From contig CM064669.1 of assembly GCA_032717465.1 (NCBI GenBank), positions 43,423,767-43,487,766 of the forward strand: DNA of 64,000 nucleotides, written 5' to 3'. Below are positions 11,671-22,800 of the stretch, piece after piece. The position numbers and the translations under genes were made by a program. The notes under the pieces are model-generated. The model saw only the letters and a program-made list of their open reading frames with translations. It did no database searches and was not told where the DNA came from. The number at the start of each line of letters is the position of its first letter. Within the stretch, counting starts at the first letter, position 1. This stretch comes from Coenobita brevimanus (Eukaryota; Arthropoda; Malacostraca; Decapoda; Coenobitidae).

Positions 11671-12323
11671 GGCAAAGGAACGGTATGAGGACGACAGGCT
11701 GATGAGGGTGACGGAAACAGACACAGTGGGGTGAGGAGTGACGAATATGAGCGTGTGACAGCTGGGTGTGACAGGGTATTCCCATAGAGGTAGGAGGGTA
11801 TTCCAATCCTGTATTACAGCAGTGGGTTTGTAGCGGAAACTGAAAGTTGACATTGTAGGGTTTGTGACATTGTAGATGGGGTATTGCAGTGGAATTTTTG
11901 CATTACATAAGGGTTCTGTGGAGTTACTGTCATACATACGCAACAGTAAGGGTTTAGACCATTTGCGGGCCAGTGTATGGTCATACTTTTGTTGTGTGAT
12001 TCATATTGCTGTCTTTTAGATAATTCATGTAAAATCTTTCGTCGCCACAGTCGGGAGGGAAATGTCGACGAAACTTTGATGGTAAACATTCTTTCAGACG
12101 AAAGTAGATCATCCGTAACCAAGAATCCTCCATCTGTATCTCATTACTGTGTTACATTCCCTTACTGAAACTCGGCCCCAAATTCCGACTTTTCCTCACT
12201 ATTTCATTTAGTGTGTGGATCAGGCCTTCAGAAGAAGTGAAGAACGACGACAAACGCCAGCCAGACATGACCTACTGGTCTTTGAGGAACGAATTGAGAT
12301 TATAATTTCTGTGAACTAACTAT

Positions 12324-12324
<1 letters not shown>
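11671..12324. other. No gene recognised
   Basis: Mixed-composition sequence. Overlapping minus-strand frames of 91-115 codons (between 11459 and 12122) show no recognisable domain. No splice-consistent exon chain was found by eye. Confidence 0.4.

Positions 12325-12358
<34 letters not shown>
12325..12358 (+). repeat. (CA)n microsatellite
   Basis: A run of about 17 units. Confidence 0.95.
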
Positions 12359-12362
<4 letters not shown>

Positions 12363-12616
12363 GAGATGCAAATCCCCCCCTTGCCAAATAGTATTAGTAT
12401 TAAAGCCTCAGAATCGTAATAGTGAGTATCTTTGAGTACCTGTGCTTAGTATTTGGTTTGTTTGTGCTTGTATTCTGTTGTGTTTGGATTTTGTGAAACG
12501 ATATTTGTGTGAGGTGTTAGCAATATTTTGTATTTGTAATTTTGTTATGTATGTTTGATGCTGTATTTGTGTGGTTCTGTGTATGAATGTGTGAATGTTT
12601 CCATGATATTGGTGCA

Positions 12617-12617
<1 letters not shown>

Positions 12618-12658
<41 letters not shown>

Positions 12659-12659
12659 C

Positions 12660-12691
<32 letters not shown>
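12618..12691 (+). repeat. Compound (TG)n-(GA)n microsatellite
   Basis: A TG run to 12657, then a 5-7 base joint, then a GA run to 12691. Between 12359 and 12617 lies a TGTTTG-rich stretch with no gene. Confidence 0.93.
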
Positions 12692-12695
<4 letters not shown>

Positions 12696-12989
12696 GTGGC
12701 ATGTTATCCTTATCGCCTGTACAGCCAATAAATTAGATCAAATTCGCAAGAAGAACCTGCCATTTCACCATTTCATCCCGATAGTGACGCGTACTACCAA
12801 ACAGGCAATTTTGTTTAGGTTTACAGAGACATTTCTCTGAGAGGTTGCTTCAGTCAAAGCTTCATGAGCACGCTGATCCCCCCGCCACCCTAAAAAGAAA
12901 ACAAAGTACTGAGGACGCCGCATCTTTTGAAGTACGCCCCGACAAATGAACCCCACAGGGGCTTCCGTCCGTACCCAATCAGCAACGAA

Positions 12990-13630
12990 CCCTTCCCCCC
13001 CTCCCCCACCTACCATCTTACCCACACCACCTTCCCTCATGTATTCCACCATCACCAACACACATCACCATCCTTCATGTACTTTACTTTCACCACCACA
13101 CATCATGTGCTCCACAATCACCACCACCACCACTGTCTTGTGTAATTCCACCACCACCATCCTTCATGTACTTTACCATCACCACCACCCCTCATGTCCT
13201 CCACAACCACCACCACCACCACCACTGTCTTGTGTAATTCCACCACCACCATCCTTCATGTACTTTACCATCACCACCACCCCTCATGTCCTCCACAACC
13301 ACCACCACCACTGTCTTGTGTAATTCCACCACCACCATCCTTCATGTACTCTGCCATCACCACCACCCCTCAAGTCCTCCACAACCACCACCATTGTCTT
13401 GTGTAATTCCACCACCACCATCCTTCATGCACTCTACCATCACCACCACACCTCATGTCCTCCACAACCACCACCATCACCACTGTGTTGTGTAATTCCA
13501 CCGCCACCATCCTTCATGTATTCTAACATCACCACCACCCCTCAAGTCCTCCACACCCACCACCACCACCACTATCTTACGTAATTCCTCCACCACCATC
13601 CTTCGTGTATCCCGCCGCCACCACCATCTT
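12990..13630 (+). repeat. 83-92-bp CCACCA minisatellite, about 6 copies
   Basis: The units share TCTTGTGTAATTCC (near 13136, 13228, 13313, 13397 and 13487), TTCATGTACTTTACC and CTCATGTCCTCCACAACC. They are linked by variable (CCA)n, and length variation comes from the number of CCA triplets. Pro/His/Thr frames in this region are artefacts. Degenerate relatives continue at 13780-13910. Confidence 0.92.
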
Positions 13631-14530
13631 TAGTGTACAGACAGAGACACAAGTATCATCCAAATTTTGACGAATATATAGCGGAATAATCGAACCATTT
13701 GAAACACGATAGATAGGGTTTTCATTGTATTTCGCCAGGTGTAAATTTTCTTTAGTCGGAACTGGTGTCTTTGTACACCACTATCACCACCATCACCCCT
13801 CGTGTATTCCACCACTACAGTTTCTTGTGTACCTCATCACCACTATAATGTCTGCTTCACCACCACAGCTACCACCACCATCCCTGGTATACTATACCAT
13901 CACCACTACCATATACGAGATTTTTATCATTTTTATGTTATTGCATCACCAGTCCGTAAAACTATGCCAGGCTGATTTATTGTTTGTTTTCTACTTATTA
14001 AATGCAGGTTATGCAAAAACTACTTACCATAGTTCGACAATATAAACTGATTCCCATGATAAGCTCAGTGATAGGAGAGCGAGAGAGAGAGAGAGAGAGA
14101 AAGAGAGAGAATTTGCATATTTTTATTTTCCTGGTATATTAATTATGTGTTGATTGAACTGCTTCACGCTTTTTTTGCTGACGATTTAGTTGGCTGATTT
14201 AGATTCTTTGTCGAGAACTCACAAAAATGTACCACAGTCCCTAAATATATTGTAATTTTCAGCTCGAGGATGTCCTTTATAGTTTATTGTTTCTACTACA
14301 AAGCGATTTTATTCAGCTTGATAAAGAACCCCAGTAGTGAATGAGGTACTGAATGCGATATCCGACCCGCTCAGTTCCAAATGCCTTTCCTACTGTGAAT
14401 ATATAAAAATAAAGACGTCGTTTATAGAAATGAATAATCCCTTCTCTGTGGTAACATTATTTTTGTTGTTGCTGTTTTCTTCTGTCGTCCATTGTTGTTT
14501 GTCTTCGTTTATTCATCCATGGATTGTCAT
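13631..14530. other. No gene; (GA)n and one dispersed-family copy
   Basis: A GA run lies at about 14080-14110. Near 14300-14400, GCGATTTTATTCAGCTTGAT is followed by GTGAATGAGGTACTGAATGC and CGCTCAGTTCCAAATG. This is a dispersed-family copy with the middle block intact. Confidence 0.5.
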
Positions 14531-14534
14531 CACT

Positions 14535-15130
14535 GGGTGAGAGGGATTATGTTGGTAATTGAGAAGGGCTGGGTGATGTTGGTAATTGTGGAGGGCTGGG
14601 TGATGGTAACTGAGGAGGGCTGGGTGATGGTAATTGAGGAGGGCTGAGTGATGTTAGTAACTGAGGAGGGCTGGGTGATGTTGGTAATTGAGGAGGGCTG
14701 GGTGATGTTAGTAACTGAGGAGGGCTGGGTGATGTTGGTAATTGAGGAGGGCTGGGTGATGTTAGTAACTGAGGAGGACTGGGTGATGTTGGTAATTGAG
14801 GAGGGCTGGGTGATGTTAGTAACTGAGGAGGGCTGGGTGATGTTGGTAATTGAGGAGGGCCGGGTGATGTTAGTAACTGAGGAGGGCTGGGTGATGTTGG
14901 TAATTGAGGAGGGCTGGGTGATGTTAGTAACTGAGGAGGACTGGGTGATGTTGGTAATTGAGGAGGGCTGGGTGATGTTAGTAACTGAGGAGGGCTGGGT
15001 GATGTTGGTAATTGAGGAGGGCTGGGTGATGTTAGTAACTGAGGAGGGCTGGGTGATGTTGGTAATTGAGGAGGGCTGGGTGATGGTAATTGAGGAGGGC
15101 TGGGTGATGGTCATTGAGGAGGGCTGGATG
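14535..15130 (+). repeat. 27-bp minisatellite in 54-bp dimers
   Basis: The 27-bp units end GAGGAGGGCTGGG and alternate strictly between a TTAGTAACT and a TTGGTAATT form, giving a 54-bp higher-order unit repeated about 9 times. Because 27 is a multiple of 3, frames stay open on both strands (163 codons plus, 204 minus) with a 9-residue period. Nothing supports translation, and the open frames follow from the period. Confidence 0.95.
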
Positions 15131-16715
15131 ATGTTCTGATACAAACCTGGCTACGTGAACGTGATCGGATTAATTTCAGGATGCCACTGATGGGTGGATG
15201 TTGGGGGGGGGGGTGTGGATGGGTTGTAATGTACTGTTCTGATCGAGATGTTTCTCCATTGCAGGTGTTGGGGTGTCAGGAAATGGGGTGCTCTTGAAGA
15301 GGATTTGATAATGTTTGTGTGGTGACTGTTTCGTACGTAGTTGTTTCGTTGCTATGTAACAGCGTACCGTATCTCACAAACCGCAACCAACTGAGCATTT
15401 CAATTGCCATTTTCGTAATCAGCAGATCAGTATTACCCAGAATTGAATAATTTTATCTCTGAAGCAATTTCATTGTCGAACAGTGTCATCAGACTGATCT
15501 TAAAAACGGAAGATGAAATCCACTGGCACAGAGGAGGGCAATGATCACCAAGGAGCGTGGTGGGCAAGGTCCAGCTTCTCTGTCTCGGCATATATCGGTT
15601 TATTTGACTTGGCTTCTCTGCTATCGGTGTACCTGTGATCTGACCTCTGCTTGTCTCTGTCTGAATTCTGTGCCTGTCAGTCCAATCGAGCCAGTAGGTA
15701 TGTGGCTGTGTATGAAGTATTGTATGTAAAATAAGGTAGTTCTGTTCAGCAGTTTAATACTTTCCTTTGTATCTTCATAAAAATGTCTTTCCTCTGATTT
15801 ATTGCAGGTTTTGGCTGTGAATCATACAGCTGCCATCAACGCACTTGGGAATTAATTGATTCCAGTTAATTGTAGATTATTGTATTCATGTAAGAGAAGT
15901 CCAAGAAGTCAAAGGTTAGAGGCTGTTAATTTATCCCTCGGCTGCCGTAGAGGCAAATATGGCTTTTATAGAGACCAACACAAGATACCCCTGTTCATTT
16001 GTAATTAATCCTGGCAGTCAGAGGTTTAAGGGTGTGCTGGTAAGACGAGTGCGAACAACATCGTTATCGAGTATCATTTGAGGAAAATATTTCTTAAGAA
16101 TAATATTTCGATCTAGCGAGCAGTCTCACTCAAGAGAAACAGTGTGTCTTGGTAAAAGCTTGTCCTTAGTAATTAATTAATCTGGCTAGATTACATGCTT
16201 TTTGTAATGGTTTTTTCTCAAAATGGGATACTTAACATATTGTACACATACATGTTGTTGTTTACTTTCGTTAATAAAACTTTCTCCTTATCCATCTCGT
16301 CTCCCATCGTCTTTCCATCCCTATAGACTTATGACCTAGTTTAGTATATGGGAATCTAAAAATAATGGTAATAATTTTGATGTGACTAAATCGTGGATGA
16401 ATGCCACTAATAAGAGTCCTTATGTCATCCTTCGATTTCATTTAGTTAATAATGAACAATATTTTCAATAGCTAGGGCAAATGGGATTCACCTGACGTGG
16501 TTGGAAATGCATTATATTCCGACAAGCTTGAATTTTTGTGGGGACCAAAAATTAACTTCATAGCAAGGGAGGTATCATGACGTCTCAGTGTCCTTTTCGC
16601 GGACATTGGAGCTTGCTGGAGGTTACTAACCTTATTTGTTCATCCAAAGTTCCTTCATGTAATCCTTTGTCAGGTGTTTTTATCAGTAACGTAAAGGACC
16701 AGGGCCCTGTCGTAA
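15131..16715. other. 1.6 kb with no feature recognised
   Basis: A G10-type run lies near 15203. The remainder is AT-rich, apparently unique sequence without convincing ORFs, RNA genes or transposon termini. Confidence 0.45.
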
Positions 16716-16717
16716 TA

Positions 16718-16815
16718 CTACTACTACTAATAATAATAATAATAATAATGAGTAATAATAATAGTAATAATAATGATGATGATGATGATTAATAATAATA
16801 ATAATAATTATAATA
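16718..16815 (+). repeat. (AAT)n/(GAT)n trinucleotide repeat
   Basis: ACT, AAT and GAT triplet runs are interrupted by AGT, on the plus strand. Confidence 0.9.
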
Positions 16816-17189
16816 ACGCTTAGTTTTCTGTACTTCAAAGAAAAAGTCCTGTAATGGTAGAGAGAACAAACTTTGTGGCGTCATCGTGGTGAAGGGATTA
16901 ATTGGCAACAGTATTGGTCAGGTGAATCCCAAATGAGGCAGCATCGACATTCAGTATTTGATTTTGGTTCCCAATAAGTACTGAATAATGCTTTTCTTTT
17001 ACATTCACACACGTTCATAGTTAACGATATTTAAAATACACTTTTCAGCACGCCACTGAAAACAGGAAAGAAGGCCATGATTCAGAACGTTTCCAAAAAT
17101 TCCACCCCGAATTGAAAATATATTCAGCACACAAAGCCAGAGTGGAGGGAAAAATGTACCAAAATATTTAAATTCTCGAGCAACCAGTG

Positions 17190-17640
17190 ACGGAATGTTG
17201 GGATTGGCAGTGAAGGTGGTGGTGGAGAGGGCGGATTGGTATGTGGTATGCAGAAGGTGGTGGTGGTGGTGGTAGAGTGAGGCGGGGTGTGGTAATGTAC
17301 TAGTGGGGTGATGGTGGTGTGGTGGAACAAGATGTGGTATTTTGATGTTAGGGTGTTATGAGTTGATAGTGGAGTTGAGTAAGATGTAGTTGGCGATGGT
17401 TGAGTGAAGTGAGGTGTGGTGGGGTGGGGTGGTTTTCAGTGGAGTGAGAAGTGGAGTCAGGAGTGGGAGGGGTAAGCTAGGGGTGTAATGGATGAGACAG
17501 GTATGGGAGAGGTAAGGTAAGGGTATGAGAAACGAGACTGGGGTTGAAGAACAAGACAAGACCAGAGTTGCTAAGGATCTTGGACGAGCTATAGGAGCAC
17601 AGTGGTGTGTGGGAAGAGGGCCTAATGGTACAAAATAATT
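17190..17640 (+). repeat. GGTGGT-rich degenerate minisatellite
   Basis: G/T-rich sequence with (GGT)n near 17260 and loosely repeated GTGGAGTGAG-like and GGGGTGTG-like words. The 138-codon minus-strand frame is compositional. Confidence 0.7.
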
Positions 17641-17688
17641 GAGTGATACCAGTCGGTTACGTAACACATAAGGGTAGTAAGATGTACA

Positions 17689-17690
<2 letters not shown>

Positions 17691-17740
<50 letters not shown>
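17691..17740 (+). repeat. (TG)n microsatellite
   Basis: A perfect run of about 25 units. An A15-type run follows near 17782. Confidence 0.95.
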
Positions 17741-17742
<2 letters not shown>

Positions 17743-18017
17743 TAAAACAACACCCACGGACTGGAGTGTCACTAGCCATGCAAAAAAAAAAAAAAAATTG
17801 TTTCTTCCTTATCAGACATGCTTCTCTTCCCGCTGCCTCTTATCCTCCTTCACTCTTATCCAATTCCCGTCCCCCACCACCCTGCATTATTAAATGTTCA
17901 TCATTATAATGATGTTACCGAAAGCTTTAAAGTGTCAAAAATACCCGAGAACGTTACGATGCACACCAAGTAACAGAGAATGTCAAGCCAGTTGTGATAG
18001 TAGATGAAGATGTCAGC

Positions 18018-18020
<3 letters not shown>

Positions 18021-18056
<36 letters not shown>

Positions 18057-18086
18057 ACGCAACTTTCTATTTATTTATTTATTTAT
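18021..18086 (+). repeat. Poly-A run and (TTTA)n
   Basis: About 34 A residues at 18021-18054 are followed by a TATTTATTTATTTATT run. The long A run could be a plus-strand retroposon tail, but no body is recognised upstream. Confidence 0.85.
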
Positions 18087-18534
18087 TGTAAAATTATAAG
18101 TACCAGGTAATGCCCATGATACCAGAAGATTCCGGGTCTTATGGTGTTGCGTGGTGAAAGTTTAAGTGGCAGGAGATACCGATGCTCGTAATGATAATGG
18201 ATGAAAGTAAAAGTATCAGAAAATACTTCCAAATACGTAATATGTTACCTCAAAATGACGTTGGTTGGAATTTACAGTACTAGTCAGTGCACAGATCAGG
18301 GAGGCAGTATAAAAGTTTAAATTACCCCAACCCTTGCAAAATACCCTCAGTGCTAAACGGGGATGCCCCAGACTGCGCCTTAACCTTTAACCTCCCACCT
18401 CCCCGTCTGTCTTCGTTATTAACTAGTAAAGCACCCGGCAAACATTGCCCAGACTACAACACGCAAGCGTCGCTTTACACATCTAGGTCCCTTTGTCAGT
18501 TACCTTCATGCCTGTCAGTTTTAGGTAATAGAAA

Positions 18535-18662
18535 AATAATCTCGAGGTCACTGCCAAGGGTAAAGAGTCCTCGCCCAGGGGTCTCGTGATAAGCCCGGGA
18601 ATCGAACGCAGGGCCTCTGTTGCGAGTGTGCTTCCGAATTTCTCACACCACCTGGCCACCCC
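18535..18662 (-). mobile_element. tRNA-derived SINE head (minus strand)
   Basis: Read on the minus strand, TGGCCAGGTGGTGTGAGAAA near 18658-18639 resembles a Pol III box A. GCGTTCGATTCCCGGGC at about 18609-18593 is a good box B, and the spacing is tRNA-like. The cloverleaf is not convincing as a functional tRNA, because the acceptor arm does not pair, so a SINE head is preferred. The 3' limit and target-site duplication were not found. Confidence 0.55.
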
Positions 18663-18993
18663 TACCCCTGCCTCCCTGCCTCGTTGGCCTTAACAATTTG
18701 TGTGATGGAGCTGCGGCAGGGTTAACCCAGCCAGAACATGAAGGGTTGTGTGTCGTGAGGTCGTTTATGTGTAAAACATCCAAACCAATTTACTGGATAA
18801 ACAAGGCTTCAAAAACAGTTAACTGTTCTCACACATAATTTTGTTTTCCGTATTTCCTCACTTGGAAAAGTTTGAGGGTATAAGTTGAAACAGTCTTGTA
18901 CACAAGTTCAGAAAGTCATTAAATACTGCTCCTGGTGCTAGGGTCCAGAGTCTGTTTTTACATAAGCTCTCCTAATAAGTTACGTTTAACATT

Positions 18994-19785
18994 TGTTACG
19001 TAGCCAATGATTTCATCATCCTTTGTGTAATTCTAACGTACAGTGTGCTGCCTGTTTGATCACGAGCGTGTTCTGCCTCAGTCCCCCCCTTCTACCGTTA
19101 TAGTAGAGTAAGTCGTCCTTTCTGTTGTTCAGTGCGGGATTGTCAACTCTTTGTCCCCATGGCTTCATTTGCGCATCCTTCTTACAAGTTCTATCAAGCT
19201 CTGCTGGCCCCTATATAATGAGCTCAGTCTCTACATTAATTGCCACTTAGATCTGCTCCTCATTTTGTTCACATCTCTGTCCTCCCCTGTACAGTTATTG
19301 TTGTGAGTGCTCGGGAAGTCTCCAATCATCTAGCAGCCGTGTAATTTGAGTATAACTGTTGTTGCATTTTTTCTTGGGCTGTGTAGCATAGGGTTAATTC
19401 TTAGGCCTAGTGAGTTTTTTTTTGTGATTTATGTAAAGGTTCTTTTTGTCAGTCATTTTTGATAATATTTTGTATCTGTAATAATTTATCTTGCATTAAC
19501 TGAGCATTACCCAGTGTATTTTCATTTTATCAGGGTTGACTTAGATAAATTTACTCTTGCTAATTTCGTGTTAATAGAGGCTATTGCAGTTAACCATATA
19601 TTTAACCTGTTTTTGCCATTACATTATCCTTATGAGTCCTGAATGTTTTGTTGTTAGTTTGAGCATTAAACTTTAACTTGTAATTTTACCTAACTCTTTT
19701 GTTTTGAACCTGGAACTTTACGGGACAGTAGTGATTTTTAGTATTCTCACTTAAAGTGTACATTATCTTTCTCTGTTCCGTAACA
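18994..19785 (+). repeat. 5' LTR of the Gmr1-like element
   Basis: Begins TGTTACG and ends CGTAACA, a perfect 7-bp inverted terminus. It carries TATATAA at 19212-19218 as a likely core promoter and ATTAAA at 19665-19670 as a possible polyadenylation signal. Compared with the 3' copy it has 8 substitutions and a one-base T-run difference near 19415. Confidence 0.95.
19212..19218 (+). promoter_or_regulatory. TATA box in 5' LTR
   Basis: TATATAA lies in the 5' LTR, with the same motif at 23835-23841 in the 3' LTR. Its position about 220 bp into the LTR is compatible with a U3 promoter. The start site itself cannot be assigned from sequence. Confidence 0.5.
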
Positions 19786-19791
19786 TAAATT

Positions 19792-19800
19792 TGGCGACCT
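19792..19800 (+). other. Probable primer-binding site
   Basis: TGGCGACCT starts 6 bases downstream of the 5' LTR end. The TGG start pairs with a tRNA 3' CCA. The tRNA identity cannot be fixed by eye. Confidence 0.6.
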
Positions 19801-19866
19801 CTTATCAGGATATTCAGGATATTATCATAAGGATATTGTTTGATATTTTGTGACTGTGATTTATTC

Positions 19867-22800
19867 ATGATGTCTACTATTTCTACACTTGATGAAGCCA
19901 AAGATTTTTTGTCAAATGTGCAAACAGTGTGTGATGTAGAAAACAGAACAAAGAATGAACTTAAGCTTGTTGCTCAACAATTGGGAATTGCTGTTCGCTC
20001 TCATCATTCTAAAGATCAAATTGTTGACATGATTAATGAAAGCTTGTTTAATGTAACTCCTCCAAATGAGCAAACGCAGATTGAATTAGCTAAGTTACAG
20101 CTAGCCCTGCAGGAGTCTCGTGCTAAGGAGGCGGAGGCTCGTATTCAAGAGGCACAGATACACGCACAAGTTGAACTTGCCAGGATTCAGGCAGACCATG
20201 AGTATCGCATGAAACAAGGTGGAACTGGATCATCTAGCTCTGATGATTTTGATGAGGCTAAAAATGTTAAACTTGTCCCTCCTTTTAATGAATCTGATTT
20301 AACAAAGTATTTTCAGTTGTTTGAGAGGGTAGCTACAGGTTTTAATTGGCCCAAAATGTATTGGCCAGTACTCCTTCAAACTGTTCTCACCGGTAAAGCT
20401 CAAGTAACTTATGCATCTCTGCCTCAGGATCAATGTGATAATTATGATGTAGTTAAGAGCTTGATTCTTAAGGCCTATGAGCTTGTTCCTGAAGCCTATA
20501 GAGTAAAATTTAGGACAACTTATAAGCAAGATAAGCAATCCCATGTTGAGTATGCAAAAATCAAAGAAGATCTGTTAGAGCAGTGGTTAAATTCTAAGAA
20601 TGTGGATTCTGATTTTGACAAATTTAAGCAGATGATTTTGCTGGAGGACTTCAAAAGGTGTATTTATAAAGATGTAAGCCTATATCTTGATGAGAAAAGA
20701 ATAGATAATTTGTCTGATGCTGCAGTTTTAGCTGATGAGTATGTTCTCACTCACAAAAGATATTCTAGAGAAAGAAGGAAAGCTGAGAGTAAGTACGTTG
20801 CCTCTACTCAGAGTACAGGTAACAGGAAAGAGAATAAAGATGATGTTTCTCAGGAAGTAAATACCAGCTCCACTTCTAGATTTCAGAAAAGTAAATGTAC
20901 TTATTGTAGTAAGCTTAGTCATACTACGGAGAAATGTTTCAGGAGACAGCGTGATGTGAACAAAAAGGAGTCTTTAAATATTCAGTCAATTGGTCTAGTG
21001 TCCACTCTTGAGAGTTCCCAGAATTCTTTAACTGAGTTAACTGAACCTGCTTTGAGGGGTAACTTAAATTCTCATGATGGAGCTCCTCTTTTGAGCAGTA
21101 ACGTGGGTGACACTCTCAAGAGTTCATGTGCTAATTTCCTGTGTGATGGTTTTGTCAGTCCTCTGGACAGTAATGACAGGAAATCAGTTAAAATATATCG
21201 TGATACAGGTGCTTGCCAATCCCTTATGCTGACCAGTGTTCTAGGCTCTAATGTTAATTCCTCTGATGAAACTGTAATCTTACAAGGTGTAGGGAATAAT
21301 TACTTCTCTGTCCCTCTGTGCAGAGTGAATTTAGAGTCTGGTTTTGTTAATGGTTCCGTTATGGTTGGGTTGGTTGAGACACTCCCAATGTCAGGTGTAA
21401 CTTTCTTACTTGGAAATGATATTGGTGGAAGTCAAGTGTGTCCAGCTCCTCAGTTGTCTAGTGAGCCAGTGGCTGCGGCCCAGGATTGTGGTGTCCCTGA
21501 TGTGTTCCCTGCATGTGCTGTCACTAGGGCTAAGTCTAAAGTTACTGGTGATTTAGAGGATAATGATGATGATGATGTTATCCTAGCTGACACTTTTCTT
21601 GCTAATTTGGACCACTCACCAGATGAGGTAGTACCCCGTAGTGTTGATAATTTGTCTCGTCAAGAGTTGGTTGAGTTGCAGGTTGCTGACCCTGAGTTGA
21701 AAGGTCTAGCTAACTCTGCTTGCAGTGAGGAAGAGTCAGCCGGTGCTTCTACTTGTTATTATATAAAGTCAGGAGTGCTTATGAGGAAGTGGAGACCCCC
21801 AACAGCATCAGCCGACTGTGAATGGGAGGTTGTACATCAAGTTGTCATCCCTCGTGTTTGTAGGCAGGATATCATTAGAGTGGCTCATGATTCCAGTTTG
21901 GCAGGACACCTTGGAGTGAGGAAGACTGTGGCACGCATTTTGAAACACTTCTACTGGCCAGGTATCTTCAGGGATGTTTCCTGGTATTGTAAGTCTTGTC
22001 ACACCTGTCAAGTTGTGGGGAAGTGTAATCAGACCGAAAAGGTTGCACCTCTAGTTCCCATTCCTCCTTTTGAGGCGCCTTTCACCCGTGTGTTGGTGGA
22101 TATTGTGGGCCCTCTTCCTAAGACTTCTTCAGGATTTTCTTATGTGTTGACCCTGATTGATATGGCTACTCGTTATCCTGAAGCCATTCCAATTAGAAAT
22201 ATCTCAGCAAAGAACGTGGTTAAGGAAATGCTAGGGTTCTTCACAAAGTTTGGTCTGCCCAAGGAGGTACAGTCAGACTGGGGAAGTAATTTCATGTCAA
22301 ACGTTTTCAAGCAGTCTCTGAAAGAGTTGGGCATCACCCAGATCACGTCTTCAGCTTACCATCCCCAGACCCAAGGAGCGTTGGAGAGATATCATCAAAC
22401 ACTCAAATCGATGCTCAAGAAATACTGTTCGGAACATCAGAAAGACTGGGATAAAGGTCTTCCATTCGTTGTGTTTGCCGCAAGAGAATCTCCAAATGAA
22501 TCACTGGGCTTCTCACCCTTTGAACTACTGTTTGGCCTTGAAGTAAGAGGACCCCTTAAGCTACTCAAGGAATGCTGGCTGTCGGAGGAAGATGACATCA
22601 ACCTGCTGGATTATGTGATGAAGTTCAAAGAACAGCTGTCCACTGCTTTACAGCTGGCGAGAGAGAATTTAGGAGCTGCTCAGGAGAAGATGAAGACTTG
22701 GTATGATAAGAAGTCCAGGTTACGCCACTTTCAGCCAGGAGATCAGGTTTTGGTTCTGCTACCGGTTCATGGGCAACCTCTTCAAGCCAAGTTTAGTGGT

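Noticed and set aside
19840..19866. Start of the retrotransposon ORF at 19840
   Set aside because: The codon at 19840 is TTG. The first ATGs in frame are at 19867 and 19870, and they precede the conserved Gag region.
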